Positions 17,270 through 25,790 of a stretch of DNA of 64,000 nt are shown here, in pieces. The stretch is from Herbaspirillum sp. DW155 (GTDB lineage Bacteria > Pseudomonadota > Gammaproteobacteria > Burkholderiales > Burkholderiaceae_D), in contig NZ_AP029028.1 of assembly GCF_037076565.1 (NCBI RefSeq), forward strand, positions 3,348,001-3,412,000, written 5' to 3'. The notes beneath the pieces were generated by a model. The model ran no database searches. It saw only the letters and a list, made by a program, of their open reading frames with translations, and was not told where the DNA came from. The position numbers were made by a program, and so were the translations under genes. Within the stretch, counting starts at the first letter, position 1. Every line of letters starts with the position of its first letter.

Positions 17270-17298
17270 ATGACAACATGAAATTTTGCCCTTAGAAT
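17270..17298 (+). promoter_or_regulatory. probable promoter of the tRNA-Leu gene
   Basis: An ATGACA box at 17270-17275 is followed after 17 bases by TAGAAT at 17293-17298, a fair match to a sigma-70 promoter. The start of transcription would lie near 17305, about 37 bases before the mature tRNA. An A-rich run upstream (17250-17269) could act as an UP element. Confidence 0.5.
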
Positions 17299-17341
17299 GC
17301 AGCCTCTTTCAAGCAATGCAGTTTTACCGCACTTGCCGAAA

Positions 17342-17426
17342 GCCCACGTGGCGGAATTGGTAGACGCGCATGGTTCAGGTCCATGTGCCGCGAGGTGTGG
17401 GGGTTCGAGTCCCTCCGTGGGCACCA
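17342..17426 (+). tRNA. tRNA-Leu (anticodon CAG), with encoded CCA
   Basis: The 85-base gene folds as a class II tRNA. The acceptor stem GCCCACG pairs with CGTGGGC and is followed by encoded ACCA. The D-arm has GGCGGAATTGGTAGACGC. The anticodon arm is CATGG / CCATG around loop TTCAGGT, with CAG at 17376-17378. A long variable arm and the T-arm GGTTCGAGTCC follow. It reads CUG leucine codons, which are frequent in this GC-rich genome. Confidence 0.96.
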
Positions 17427-17432
17427 ATACAT

Positions 17433-17466
17433 AAAAGGTCGGTTGATGAAAATCAACCGACCTTTT
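17433..17466 (+). terminator. terminator of tRNA-Leu
   Basis: A perfect 15-base-pair inverted repeat (AAAAGGTCGGTTGAT ... ATCAACCGACCTTTT) with a GAAA tetraloop starts seven bases after the tRNA. The arm ends in TTTT, as expected for a Rho-independent terminator. Confidence 0.85.
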
Positions 17467-17485
17467 GCGTTTTGGGGTCTACGAA

Positions 17486-17543
17486 CAAGGCGCCTGCGCG
17501 CCTTGCGGGAGGGATGAGAAAGTCCGGCCTTGCAAGACCGGAC
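17486..17543. repeat. two GC-rich hairpins downstream of the tRNA terminator
   Basis: CAAGGCGC/GCGCCTTG (loop CTGC, 17486-17505) and GTCCGG/CCGGAC (17522-17543) stand in a 115-base stretch between two related terminators. No protein-coding frame is credible here. It could be a structured repeat or the remains of a lost tRNA-proximal unit. Confidence 0.4.
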
Positions 17544-17583
17544 GGGATCGTGGGACGTGACCGAGGGCCTCAGTGCGCAGCAG

Positions 17584-17627
17584 AATAGAAAAGGTCGATT
17601 GACGCAAGTCAGTCGGCCTTTTCTATT
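17584..17627 (+). terminator. second terminator-like hairpin, related to the first
   Basis: A long stem from AATAGAAAAGG to CCTTTTCTATT with an inner GAC-GCAA-GTC loop, followed by TTT. The arm AAAAGGTCGATTGAC is a variant of the first terminator's arm AAAAGGTCGGTTGAT, pointing to a duplication. The palindrome would also work on the other strand. Confidence 0.65.
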
Positions 17628-17770
17628 TTGGAGACCACCAGCCGCCACCCCACCCAAACCTGTCCTAGCCATTATTAGGAAAATTCTCGATGCCAACTAA
17701 TCTCCTTCTCATTCAAAGCTGCCCCCGGGCTTGCAACACTGAGATCATCAAATTTTTTCGAGAGGTGAAG

Positions 17771-19600
17771 ATGAACGGCGACGAGTGGAGTCATCAATTT
17801 GGAGAGCATACGCGCAGGGACGACGTGTCCAGCCAAATGGTCCGCGATACAGCCGGACTGCCGATGATGGACGGTGCGCCCGGCGCAGCAGGCGGGCAGG
17901 ACGTGGGCTTGGGCATCTGCATCCTCAACAATCGCGGCACCGTGGTGGCCGTCAATGGCGATGTAAAGGGTTTTCTCTACCCTGGCCAGGAGCTCGATGT
18001 CTGGCCGAGCATCCTTGGCATGGACTACTTCCATCTGCTGTCGCATTACAGTTCCTTTTCCGGCTTTCCGCAGGTGGCGGCGCAGATCGCCAAGGGCGTG
18101 CGTGCCGTGATCACGAGCCAGCAGCCGACCTATAGCGCAAATTGCCATCGCCCCGAGCCAGGTCGCCAGGTTCCCTATCGCATCAAGGCCGAGCATCTGT
18201 ACCGTAGCGCACTGAGCGTGGTGACCTATCAGGATATGCCAGTTGCTGCCGACAGCCCGTCTCTGCCGTCGGCGCACCTGGACCCGCTGACCGGGCTTCC
18301 CAACCGCATCCTGCTGAGCCAGGGCATCACCATGGCACGGCAACGCACCGCGCTGATCGGGCAGCATGCCGCCCTGCTCCTGGTCGATCTGGATCACTTC
18401 AAGGACATCAACGACAACTTCGGCCACCTGGTGGGCGACCGCTTGCTGATGATGGTCAGCCAGCGCCTGCAAGCTGCGGTCAGTGCAGGCGGTATGGCTG
18501 GGCGGCTCGGCGGCGATGAGTTCGCCCTCCTGCTGGAGCAGATGGGCGAGGATGCAGAGGCCGCTCACGCCCGCGTCAGCGCCCTGGCCGAATGGTTGCG
18601 GATCAGCCTGAGCAGACCTTACCGCATCGCGCTGCCGCACACACCGGATATGGAGATCAGCTGTACCGCCAGTATCGGCGTGACCCTGTTCAAGGATCAG
18701 CAGCACGCGCTGGAAACCCTGCTCAAGCAGGCGGACCTGGCCATGTATTCGTCCAAGGTGCAGGCGCGCAACCAGGTCAGTTTCTTTACCCCGTGCATGG
18801 AAGACGCCTCCAGACAGCGCAGCGCCATCGAGAACGAACTCAACCACGCCTTGCAACAGGGCCAGTTCCGCCTTTACTACCAGATCCAGGTGAACCGCAA
18901 CAGCCGCCCCATCGGCGCGGAAGGACTCATACGCTGGCATCACCCCACGCGGGGCATCGTGGAACCACAGCAGTTCATTCCTGTTGCCGAACAATCCTCG
19001 CTGATCTGCGCCATCGGCAAGTGGGTGATCCGGGAAGCGTGCAAGCAGCTCAAGGAATGGGAGGGCGATGTCAATTTCGGCCAACTGGTGCTGGCAGTGA
19101 ATGTGAGCGGGCGACAATTTCGACAGAGCGATTTCGTCGATTCGGTCTGCCAGATCATCCACGAGTTCAAGGCGCCCGCCAGCAAGCTCAAGTTCGAACT
19201 GACGGAGACGGCCATCTTCGATGACATCGCCGGCACGGCGACCCGGTTGCAGCAACTGCGCGAGATCGGCGTGCGCTTCTCGCTCGATGACTTCGGGGTG
19301 GGCTATTCTTCCCTGCTCTGCCTGCACGACATGCCCATCGACCAGATCAAGATCGACCGCTCCTTCGTCAACGACATCGCCAGCAATGCCAAGAGCGGGG
19401 CGATCGTGCGCACGCTCATCAGCCTGAGCCGGGAGCTGGGCCTGAGCGTGATTGCCGAAGGCGTGGAGCGGGAAGAACAGCGGCTCATCCTGGAAAACAT
19501 GGGCTGCCAGTTGCAGCAAGGCTATCTCTACAACGTGCCCCAGGATAAGGAGGAATTCCGGAAAACGGTGCTGGGCCTGAACGCCGATCCGACCCACTGA
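17771..19600 (+). CDS. GGDEF-EAL cyclic-di-GMP protein
   Basis: The start was placed at ATG 17771, just after a GAGGTGAAG ribosome site; the frame extends upstream to 17690 without a good site. The 609-residue product begins with a PAS-like sensory region (about 40-185), then a GGDEF domain with intact active site GRLGGDEFALLL (near residue 247) and a PLTGLPNR entry motif. An EAL domain follows: EGLIRWHHP near residue 382, then DDFGVGYSSL and KIDRSFV, with final EGVE. The signature reads EGL in place of EAL, a conservative change seen in active enzymes. Both synthesis and breakdown of c-di-GMP are possible. No signal peptide or membrane segment is seen. Confidence 0.88.
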   Translation: MNGDEWSHQFGEHTRRDDVSSQMVRDTAGLPMMDGAPGAAGGQDVGLGICILNNRGTVVAVNGDVKGFLYPGQELDVWPSILGMDYFHLLSHYSSFSGFPQVAAQIAKGVRAVITSQQPTYSANCHRPEPGRQVPYRIKAEHLYRSALSVVTYQDMPVAADSPSLPSAHLDPLTGLPNRILLSQGITMARQRTALIGQHAALLLVDLDHFKDINDNFGHLVGDRLLMMVSQRLQAAVSAGGMAGRLGGDEFALLLEQMGEDAEAAHARVSALAEWLRISLSRPYRIALPHTPDMEISCTASIGVTLFKDQQHALETLLKQADLAMYSSKVQARNQVSFFTPCMEDASRQRSAIENELNHALQQGQFRLYYQIQVNRNSRPIGAEGLIRWHHPTRGIVEPQQFIPVAEQSSLICAIGKWVIREACKQLKEWEGDVNFGQLVLAVNVSGRQFRQSDFVDSVCQIIHEFKAPASKLKFELTETAIFDDIAGTATRLQQLREIGVRFSLDDFGVGYSSLLCLHDMPIDQIKIDRSFVNDIASNAKSGAIVRTLISLSRELGLSVIAEGVEREEQRLILENMGCQLQQGYLYNVPQDKEEFRKTVLGLNADPTH

Positions 19601-19622
19601 ACATGTCCTGTGCCCGACCGGC

Positions 19623-22600
19623 TCATCCGGAGGCCATTTGCGCCGCGATCTGCAGCAGCTCCTCATTGGCCGCTTCCAGTGCCGGCAACAGCATCATACC
19701 CTCTTGCCACTCCTGTTCCTTGACGGCGCGTTCGCAACGCTCACTCACCTCGCCCATTTCATGCGCACCTATCATGCGTGCGGCGCCCTTGATGCGATGA
19801 GCCGACTTGGCTGCCCCCTGTAGATCACACGCATCAAGACAACGCGCCAGCACCGCCAGATCGGTGGTGGTCGCATGATGCAATGCCCGCAACAGCCGCG
19901 CCGCGCCCAGGCGATCCCCTGCTGCAGTAGCCAGCAGCATTTTGACATTGCCCCCTTTCCACCGGATGGACAGCTGCGTTCCCGCGTCCGTCGTCGCCGC
20001 GTTCGCAACGGCATCGCCGACGCCAAGGTGACGGGCCAGCAACGCTGCAAGTTCGGCCAGCGTATAGGGCTTGACGAGCACATCGTCGATCAGGCCGTCG
20101 GCCTTCAGTGCATCGGCTTGCAGGGTCAGATCGGCCGTGCACAGGATGATGGGCAGGCGCCGGTCCGGGTGCGACTCATGCTGGCGCACCCGCCTGGCCA
20201 GATCGATACCGCTGAGGTCGGGCATGTTCTGGTCGGTCAGCAAGGCGGCAAAGGGACCGGCTTCGAGCAATAGCGAGAACGCCTGATCGCCCCCCGTGGC
20301 CGCGACGGCCTGCATCCTCAGTTGGGCCAGTTGACGGTCCAGCAGATCCAGTGCGATGGGATGATCGTCCACGACCAGCACCGGCAGCCTGCTGCGAGAT
20401 TGTCGCGACCACGGCGCATCGCTCACGGGAGAGCTCGTGGGCAGCGTGGATTCGCTCGGCGAATGTTGGGTCACAGGCATCCTGGCCTCGTCCAGAGGCA
20501 AAGAGAACATGAACCGCGCGCCCTCTCCCGGCTGACTGCTCACGGAAAATTGTCCGCCCATCAGAGCCACCAGTCTGTGGCAGATGCTCAATCCCAGGCC
20601 GCTGCCCGCGATGCCGCCCTGCGCTTGCGGTACAGCCTGGTAGAAGGGTTCGCACAGGCGCTTCATGTGTTCAGGAAAGATACCCACGCCATTGTCTTGC
20701 ACAGAGAAATCGACCTGCACACCCGATGCGCCCTGCCCGGCCAGCGCGACACTCAGTACGATGCGTCCGCCCTGCGGTGTGAACTTGATGGCATTGCTGA
20801 GCAGATTGCCGAGGATCTGTTCGATGCGCATTGCATCCCCCAGCAGGCATTGCGGTAATGCCGGATCGATCTCCGGCACCAGCGCCAGCTGTTTGTTGCG
20901 GGCATTGGTGGCGTGGATCTGCATGACCCGTGCCATCAGTTCGTGCAGCAGGAAAGGCGCGCGCTCCAGTGCCATGCGGCCGGCATCGATGCGCGACATG
21001 TCGAGCACATTGTTGATGATCGCCAGCAGCGTGCGCGATGAAGCGCAGGCATCCTCCAGCGCAGCAGAACACCCCGGCTGCGCCGGCAGGTCTGCGGCGG
21101 CGACCTTGAGCAGTTCGAGATTGCCGAGCAGGCCGTTCAAGGGCGTACGGATTTCATGGCTCATGATGGCCAGGAACTCGCTGCGGGCCTTTCCCTCAGC
21201 TCTGGCCTTGATCCTGGCGCGGCGCTCCTGTTCGCGCAGGTTGGCGATGAGGATGGCGATGATGAGGATGACTGCGCCAAGATTGACCAGCGCAGCGGCG
21301 TACGGAACCGAGCCGGAAAGAATGGCGCGCTGGCCGATGGTGAGACGGGCTTCCAGCAGGAAATGCGGGACGTCGCGTTTGAGCGTGCGCCGCACCAGAC
21401 GACCACCGCTGACCTCGCCATCCTGCCGCACGATGTCGCTCCCATCGATCTTGAGCACGAGGCTCTCATCGCTCTGGCGGGAAAATCCGCTGAGATACCA
21501 CGTGATGGCCGGGATATCCAGCAAGGCATAGGCCGTCACGCCATCCGTGCTGCGGTAGGCCAGCGCCACCTCCAGCCTCTGTTGCTGCGTGGACGGTGCG
21601 ATCAGGTAGGACAGGCCCTCCGGTACCTGCCGCCTGAGCAGTGCCTGCGGCAATCCATCGCCACTGTGGCAGAGTGCTTCGCCCGCACCATCGAGGATAC
21701 CGGTATCGCGCACGAAGGCAATCTGGCGCGCCTTGCCTGTCAGATAGGCCTTGTCGGCTTCATTGCAGTTGCCACTACCACTGCTGATATGTTGGTCCAG
21801 CATGTCCTTGAGACCGGTCTCGGCGTGGGAGAGGATCCTGTCGGTTTCCCCGACCAGACGATCCAGCACGAAGCCGGCCTGCCAGCCCGCCTGTTGCATC
21901 GAAAACGCCAGCACGCCCGCCCCGGTAAGGAAGGCGCAGGCACAACTGAGCAGCGTGGGCCGCAACGCAAAGGCGGGGGTGGCAGCGGCGTAGCGCTCTG
22001 CCGCTTCGCTTGGGGCCAGACTCCAGCAACGCCAGCCGTACAGGACCATCGCGCCCAGCACATGCACCGCCGGGATGAGTGACACCCCCGTGGCGCCGAG
22101 CATCATGAATGGCGCGGGTGTGCCGCCGGTGCCGGCATGCTGCATGTAGATCGTGCCGCCGGGAATGAGGAGGATGGCCAGACAGACGCTGGTGCGCTCC
22201 AGGCGCAGGCAGGCCCAGATCATCATCGGCCAGAGCAGGACGGCGCCATCGACGATGCCCATGAAGGTGATCTCCTCGCCGACCATTGCAACCAGCAGGA
22301 AGACCAGCAGGCAGCACAGCCACCACAGCAACGTCTCGCGGCGGCGCTCGCTGTCGCGGTGCGCCGGTGCAGACGCTTGCGTGCGCGGCATCAGCAGGGA
22401 GCAGACGGGCAGCATCTGCAAGACGATGATCGCCATGCCCGAGAAATCCGCGAAACGCTTGCCCATACTCGTCGCCGGTACGGCCATGACGGACACCAGC
22501 GCCATCAACAACGACAGGGCGATGCCCCGCCATGCGGGCCCTGCCTCAGTGAGCGCAAGCGCGTCGTAGAAATCCACGCGCAGCGCAGGATGCCTGCGCC

Positions 22601-22811
22601 ACGCGAGCCAGGACAAGCTCAGGCAAGCCGCGCCCCAGAACAACAAAGTGGAGGCATCGGCAAACATGGTCCAGTGCCATCCCAGCGCCAACCCCAGGAC
22701 AGCCAGGCCATAGCGCAGATGACGATGCCACGCTGGCAGCAACAGCAGAAGTATCCACAGGGCGGTCAGCGAAGAAGTCTGAGTAGTAAATGCGGAAGAA
22801 ACGTATTGCAT
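19623..22811 (-). CDS. hybrid sensor histidine kinase with REC and HPt (BvgS/EvgS-like phosphorelay)
   Basis: A 1,062-residue membrane kinase. The first 300 residues hold about eight hydrophobic segments (MASE-like). A periplasmic or sensory loop (about 305-480) and another membrane segment (AALVNLGAVILIIAILIA) follow. The HisKA box is MSHEIRTPLNGLLGN near residue 550. The ATPase domain has LGNLLSNAIKFTP, DNGVGIFPE and GSGLGLSICH. The receiver domain has VLVVDDHP, phospho-acceptor LLTDQNMPD near residue 858 and the VKPYT lysine. A C-terminal HPt domain has SAHRIKGAARMIGAHE. The complete relay HK-REC-HPt needs a separate response regulator, which is probably the divergent gene at 23279. It is convergent with the GGDEF-EAL gene, 22 bases away. 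Confidence 0.88.
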   Translation of the reverse strand: MQYVSSAFTTQTSSLTALWILLLLLPAWHRHLRYGLAVLGLALGWHWTMFADASTLLFWGAACLSLSWLAWRRHPALRVDFYDALALTEAGPAWRGIALSLLMALVSVMAVPATSMGKRFADFSGMAIIVLQMLPVCSLLMPRTQASAPAHRDSERRRETLLWWLCCLLVFLLVAMVGEEITFMGIVDGAVLLWPMMIWACLRLERTSVCLAILLIPGGTIYMQHAGTGGTPAPFMMLGATGVSLIPAVHVLGAMVLYGWRCWSLAPSEAAERYAAATPAFALRPTLLSCACAFLTGAGVLAFSMQQAGWQAGFVLDRLVGETDRILSHAETGLKDMLDQHISSGSGNCNEADKAYLTGKARQIAFVRDTGILDGAGEALCHSGDGLPQALLRRQVPEGLSYLIAPSTQQQRLEVALAYRSTDGVTAYALLDIPAITWYLSGFSRQSDESLVLKIDGSDIVRQDGEVSGGRLVRRTLKRDVPHFLLEARLTIGQRAILSGSVPYAAALVNLGAVILIIAILIANLREQERRARIKARAEGKARSEFLAIMSHEIRTPLNGLLGNLELLKVAAADLPAQPGCSAALEDACASSRTLLAIINNVLDMSRIDAGRMALERAPFLLHELMARVMQIHATNARNKQLALVPEIDPALPQCLLGDAMRIEQILGNLLSNAIKFTPQGGRIVLSVALAGQGASGVQVDFSVQDNGVGIFPEHMKRLCEPFYQAVPQAQGGIAGSGLGLSICHRLVALMGGQFSVSSQPGEGARFMFSLPLDEARMPVTQHSPSESTLPTSSPVSDAPWSRQSRSRLPVLVVDDHPIALDLLDRQLAQLRMQAVAATGGDQAFSLLLEAGPFAALLTDQNMPDLSGIDLARRVRQHESHPDRRLPIILCTADLTLQADALKADGLIDDVLVKPYTLAELAALLARHLGVGDAVANAATTDAGTQLSIRWKGGNVKMLLATAAGDRLGAARLLRALHHATTTDLAVLARCLDACDLQGAAKSAHRIKGAARMIGAHEMGEVSERCERAVKEQEWQEGMMLLPALEAANEELLQIAAQMASG

Positions 22812-23278
22812 CCACGAGCAGATGCCTAGGGCCGGGACGATCAGAAGACGAACGATTTTAATCTCCGAGTGTAAAAGAATTCCTTTGCCCGATTGCGCCT
22901 GATACCAATCCGCAAGGTGACTTGCGTATTTTCGATATCAAGTTTGGTCGGCTCTGACGGGATGTTCACTATCGGAACGATTATTAACCTTGCCAATTCA
23001 GATGAAATAGGCCAAATCCTAATTCAACACCGTACATTTCTTATATCGTTACGACCTGCCTTCAAATAGACTAGAACGCTCTTTGAGCACACAGCAATAA
23101 CACACAGCAATAATCCAATGCCGCATGTCTTTGGCGTGTTCATGGCGCCACGCCGGGCCGACTCCACAGCACCCCCTTCGTAGAAACGGGCATGAGCCCC
23201 CATCGACATATCCGCCCGTCTGGCCGCCAATTGCAGCAATAGCGGCGAGCACAGCATGACTCAACGGAGGTAAGACCC
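22812..23278. promoter_or_regulatory. divergent intergenic region between kinase and response regulator
   Basis: This 467-base stretch holds no credible gene; two minus-strand frames of 71-77 codons at 23024-23264 lack any family pattern. It must carry the promoters of both two-component genes. The 13-base unit CACACAGCAATAA is directly duplicated head to tail at 23088-23100 and 23101-23113, which could be regulator binding sites or a slippage product. The regulator gene has an ACGGAGG ribosome site at 23264-23270. Confidence 0.45.
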
Positions 23279-23920
23279 ATGCTTTCTTTCAACATCATCA
23301 TCGTGGATGATCATCCCGTCGTGGCCATGGCTCTGGAGGGCCTGCTGATCAACCATTCACGGGTCAACAAGATCAGCGTCTTCGATCAGGTGGAGACAGC
23401 CGTCAAGCACATCGTCAAGCACGAGCAGTCACGTCGATGCATCGTGATCCTCGACATCGACATGCCTACTATCAATGGTCTGGATATGCTGCACCTGCTG
23501 CCCAGAGGCCCGCATCGCAGCTCGCCCGTGGCGTTGATCTATACGGGGCTCAAAACGCTGGAGACGGAAGTCAACGCGCTGCGCTCCGGTGCCAGCGGCT
23601 TCGTCACCAAGGACGTGGGGGTGGAGGATTTCCTGCGCGCTTTCGAATCCGTCTGCAATGGCCGCAGCTTCTTCTCGGATGAAGCAGTCCAGACTGCCCT
23701 CTCAGGATTCAATAACCCGCACCATGAGAAAGTGGCGCGCCTGAGTCCGCGCGAATACCTGATCGCCAAACGCCTGGCCAACGGCGAGCCGGCCAAGGAC
23801 ATTGCCGACTCGCTCTTCATCAGCGCCAAGACAGTGAGCGCGCACAAGAGCAATCTCTTCGACAAGCTGGAGATCGAGAATATCGCGCAGTTGATCAATA
23901 TCCTCCAGGATACGAAATGA
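23279..23920 (+). CDS. response regulator, NarL/FixJ (BvgA/EvgA-like) family
   Basis: A 213-residue regulator. The receiver domain (about 3-125) has acidic pocket VDDHP, phospho-acceptor Asp59 in ILDIDMP, the Thr-position segment YTGLKT and the Lys in FVTKDVG. A LuxR-type helix-turn-helix follows (about 145-208): LSPREYLIAKRLANGEPAKD, then ADSLFISAKTVSAHKSNLFD. The ribosome site GGAGG is eight bases before the ATG. Divergent arrangement with the hybrid kinase suggests that they form one phosphorelay. A decayed copy of the same gene lies at 32216. Its stop is followed within five bases by a palindromic repeat element. Confidence 0.88.
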   Translation: MLSFNIIIVDDHPVVAMALEGLLINHSRVNKISVFDQVETAVKHIVKHEQSRRCIVILDIDMPTINGLDMLHLLPRGPHRSSPVALIYTGLKTLETEVNALRSGASGFVTKDVGVEDFLRAFESVCNGRSFFSDEAVQTALSGFNNPHHEKVARLSPREYLIAKRLANGEPAKDIADSLFISAKTVSAHKSNLFDKLEIENIAQLINILQDTK

Positions 23921-23924
23921 ATTT

Positions 23925-24081
23925 ATTTCATCCATAGACCGGAGTGCGCGCGCGTCTCGTTTGGAATGAAGTGCAAGGCGCGCAACGCGTCGTATGGCAG
24001 TGCCACACGCAAGGAGTGCAACGCGGCCAGCGCCCTTTCTGGACAGAACGCATCTCACGCCTATTGATGAAATGGGTTCTA
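23925..24081. repeat. palindromic repeat element, short copy (about 157 bp)
   Basis: This stretch between the convergent regulator and ghrA genes shares several blocks with the 272-bp element at 34710-34981. These are the right end (ATGAAATGGGTTCTA), the CGCCCTTTCTGGACAGAAC arm, the GTGCCACACGCAAGGAG core and the GATGAAGTGCAAGGCGCG block in complementary orientation. Its left end is a diverged version of the terminal inverted repeat. The right end overlaps the last three bases of ghrA and supplies that gene's TAG stop. It may act as a two-way transcription barrier. Confidence 0.7.
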
Positions 24082-25023
24082 ATACCCCAAGCCGCGATCA
24101 ACGCCATGCAGGACCGCCTGCCCACTGCGCACCCGCTGCAGATTATCCAGAATCTGCCCGACGATAATCTCAGGTTGCGCACTCGAGGCCATGTGCGGCG
24201 TGACCACCACGCGCGGGTGCGTCCACAGGGGGTTCGATGCCGGTAACGGTTCCTGCGCAAACACATCCAGCACTGCCCCCCGCAAGTGCTGCCGGTCCAG
24301 CGCTTCGAGCAAGTCCTCCTCCACCAGATGCTCGCCGCGGCCACAATGCACCAGCGCGGCGCCCGGCTTCATCGCTGCAAACACTTTGCGGCCGAGCAGC
24401 TTGCGGGTGGCGTGGGTCAGCGGCAAGAGGCAGACCACGATATCGGGCGCTTGCAGGAATGTGGCGAGCGCATCATCACCGGCATAAGTGCTGACGCCAT
24501 CGATGTGATGCTCGGAACGCGACCAGCCACTGACGACAAAGCCCTGATCGCGCAGCACCCGCGCCAGATGGCTACCCAGTGCACCCAGTCCCATCAGGCC
24601 GACATGGGTCTGATGCGCGGGCTTTTGCGCCGGGATCTTCCACACGCGCTGCGCCTGCTGCTGCAGCGCCTGGTCCAGCGCACGGTGGTAATACAGCACG
24701 GCCCACAGCACGTATTCGGCCATGCCTGCGGCCAGCGCGGGATCGACGATACGGCAGACGGGAATATCGGGATGGGCCCGCGCCGGGCCGAGCACATGAT
24801 CGACCCCCGCCGCAATCGAGGAGATCAGACGCAGATTGGGCAAGCCTTCGATGACCGCCGCAGGCGGATACCAGCCAGCAACGGCTTCGACATCGGCCGG
24901 GTCGGGCAGATCCGGCCATAGCCGCACCTGCAGCCCAGGCATGCGGCGCGCGGCGTGTTCACGAAAGACCGCGTGCAGATCGCTCAGGTCATCGGTGGCA
25001 CTACACAGCAGCAAGGTCGACAT
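24079..25023 (-). CDS. ghrA: glyoxylate/hydroxypyruvate reductase A (D-isomer 2-hydroxyacid dehydrogenase)
   Basis: A 314-residue NAD(P)H-dependent reductase of 2-oxoacids. The start was set at ATG 25023 (MSTLLLCSATDD); a longer frame to 25134 overlaps the aldolase gene. A Rossmann motif GLMGLGALGSHLARVL lies near residues 135-150. The catalytic set is visible: Arg in CGRGEHL, Glu in FAQEPLP and His in TPHMAS. The C-terminus ends GVDRGLGY, as in the GhrA subfamily. It is the last gene of the cluster, 10 bases after the aldolase, and probably reduces a 2-oxoacid released by the pathway. The stop codon lies in the end of a repeat element. Confidence 0.88.
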   Translation of the reverse strand: MSTLLLCSATDDLSDLHAVFREHAARRMPGLQVRLWPDLPDPADVEAVAGWYPPAAVIEGLPNLRLISSIAAGVDHVLGPARAHPDIPVCRIVDPALAAGMAEYVLWAVLYYHRALDQALQQQAQRVWKIPAQKPAHQTHVGLMGLGALGSHLARVLRDQGFVVSGWSRSEHHIDGVSTYAGDDALATFLQAPDIVVCLLPLTHATRKLLGRKVFAAMKPGAALVHCGRGEHLVEEDLLEALDRQHLRGAVLDVFAQEPLPASNPLWTHPRVVVTPHMASSAQPEIIVGQILDNLQRVRSGQAVLHGVDRGLGY

Positions 25024-25033
25024 GCAGGACCCC

Positions 25034-25789
25034 TCAGTCGCGGTAAGAAGGATCGATCCGGTCCAGGCGCCGCAGCCAGGCCTGCCAGAGGATGTGGCGC
25101 TCATGCTCGACACTTTGAAACTGCTTGCAGGCATGCTGGCTCAGCGGCGCAGGTATCTCGCTGACGGGCCCGGCCAAGGCGGCCATCTGCGCGGCAGCGA
25201 TCTGAATCTCGCAGGCGCGGTTAAGGTAAAACATCACGTAGAACGCGTCGGCCACCGTCGTGCCCACCGACAACAAACCGTGGTGGCGCAGCAGCAAGGC
25301 AACGTTCTTACCCAGCGATTGCTGGATGCGTACGCGCTCTTCCAGATTGAAGGCCACGCCTTCATAGGCATGCACGCCCACCCGCTGGTAGAACTCGGTG
25401 CTGATCTGGTTGAGCTGCAGCAGCCCCCGCTCGCAGGCCGCTACCGCCATGCCAGCCAGGGTGTGGGTGTGCAGTACGCAATGTGCATCCTCACGGGCCA
25501 TGTGCACTGCGCTGTGGATGGTGAAACCGGCGACGTTGTAGTCGGCGCTGCCGGAGACCACGCGGCCGTGCAGGTCGACCACCAGCAAATCGCTGGCGCG
25601 CACTTCGTCGAACATCAACCCGAAGGGATTGATCAGGAAACGATCATCCTCCGGTGCGGCATCGGCCGCGCGCGGCAGCCGTACCGAGAAATGCGTGTAG
25701 AGCGTGTCATCCCAGCCGAACAGCGCGGCCAGACGGTAAGCGGCGGCCAGGTCGCGGCGCAGGCTGAGTTCCTCAGAAGTCATCGTCAT
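25034..25789 (-). CDS. class II aldolase/adducin family protein
   Basis: A 251-residue zinc-dependent aldolase-like protein. Metal ligands are visible in CVLHTHTLAG (His-x-His) and in LLLRHHGLLSVG. The N-terminal signature LAAAYRLAALFGWDDTLYTHFSVRLP is the pattern of the adducin-head family that includes fuculose-phosphate aldolases and decarboxylating members. The substrate cannot be read from the sequence. The ATG lies one base after the ABC transporter stop, so translation is coupled. In this cluster it could cleave or decarboxylate a hydroxylated product before reduction by the next enzyme, GhrA; that is inference. Confidence 0.82.
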   Translation of the reverse strand: MTMTSEELSLRRDLAAAYRLAALFGWDDTLYTHFSVRLPRAADAAPEDDRFLINPFGLMFDEVRASDLLVVDLHGRVVSGSADYNVAGFTIHSAVHMAREDAHCVLHTHTLAGMAVAACERGLLQLNQISTEFYQRVGVHAYEGVAFNLEERVRIQQSLGKNVALLLRHHGLLSVGTTVADAFYVMFYLNRACEIQIAAAQMAALAGPVSEIPAPLSQHACKQFQSVEHERHILWQAWLRRLDRIDPSYRD

Positions 25790-25790
25790 C

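Noticed and set aside
17292-17696. 134-codon minus-strand frame across tRNA-Leu
   Set aside because: It is the antisense of the tRNA and its terminators; the DSNPHTSRHMDLNHARLP-type peptide is a well-known false protein from this situation.
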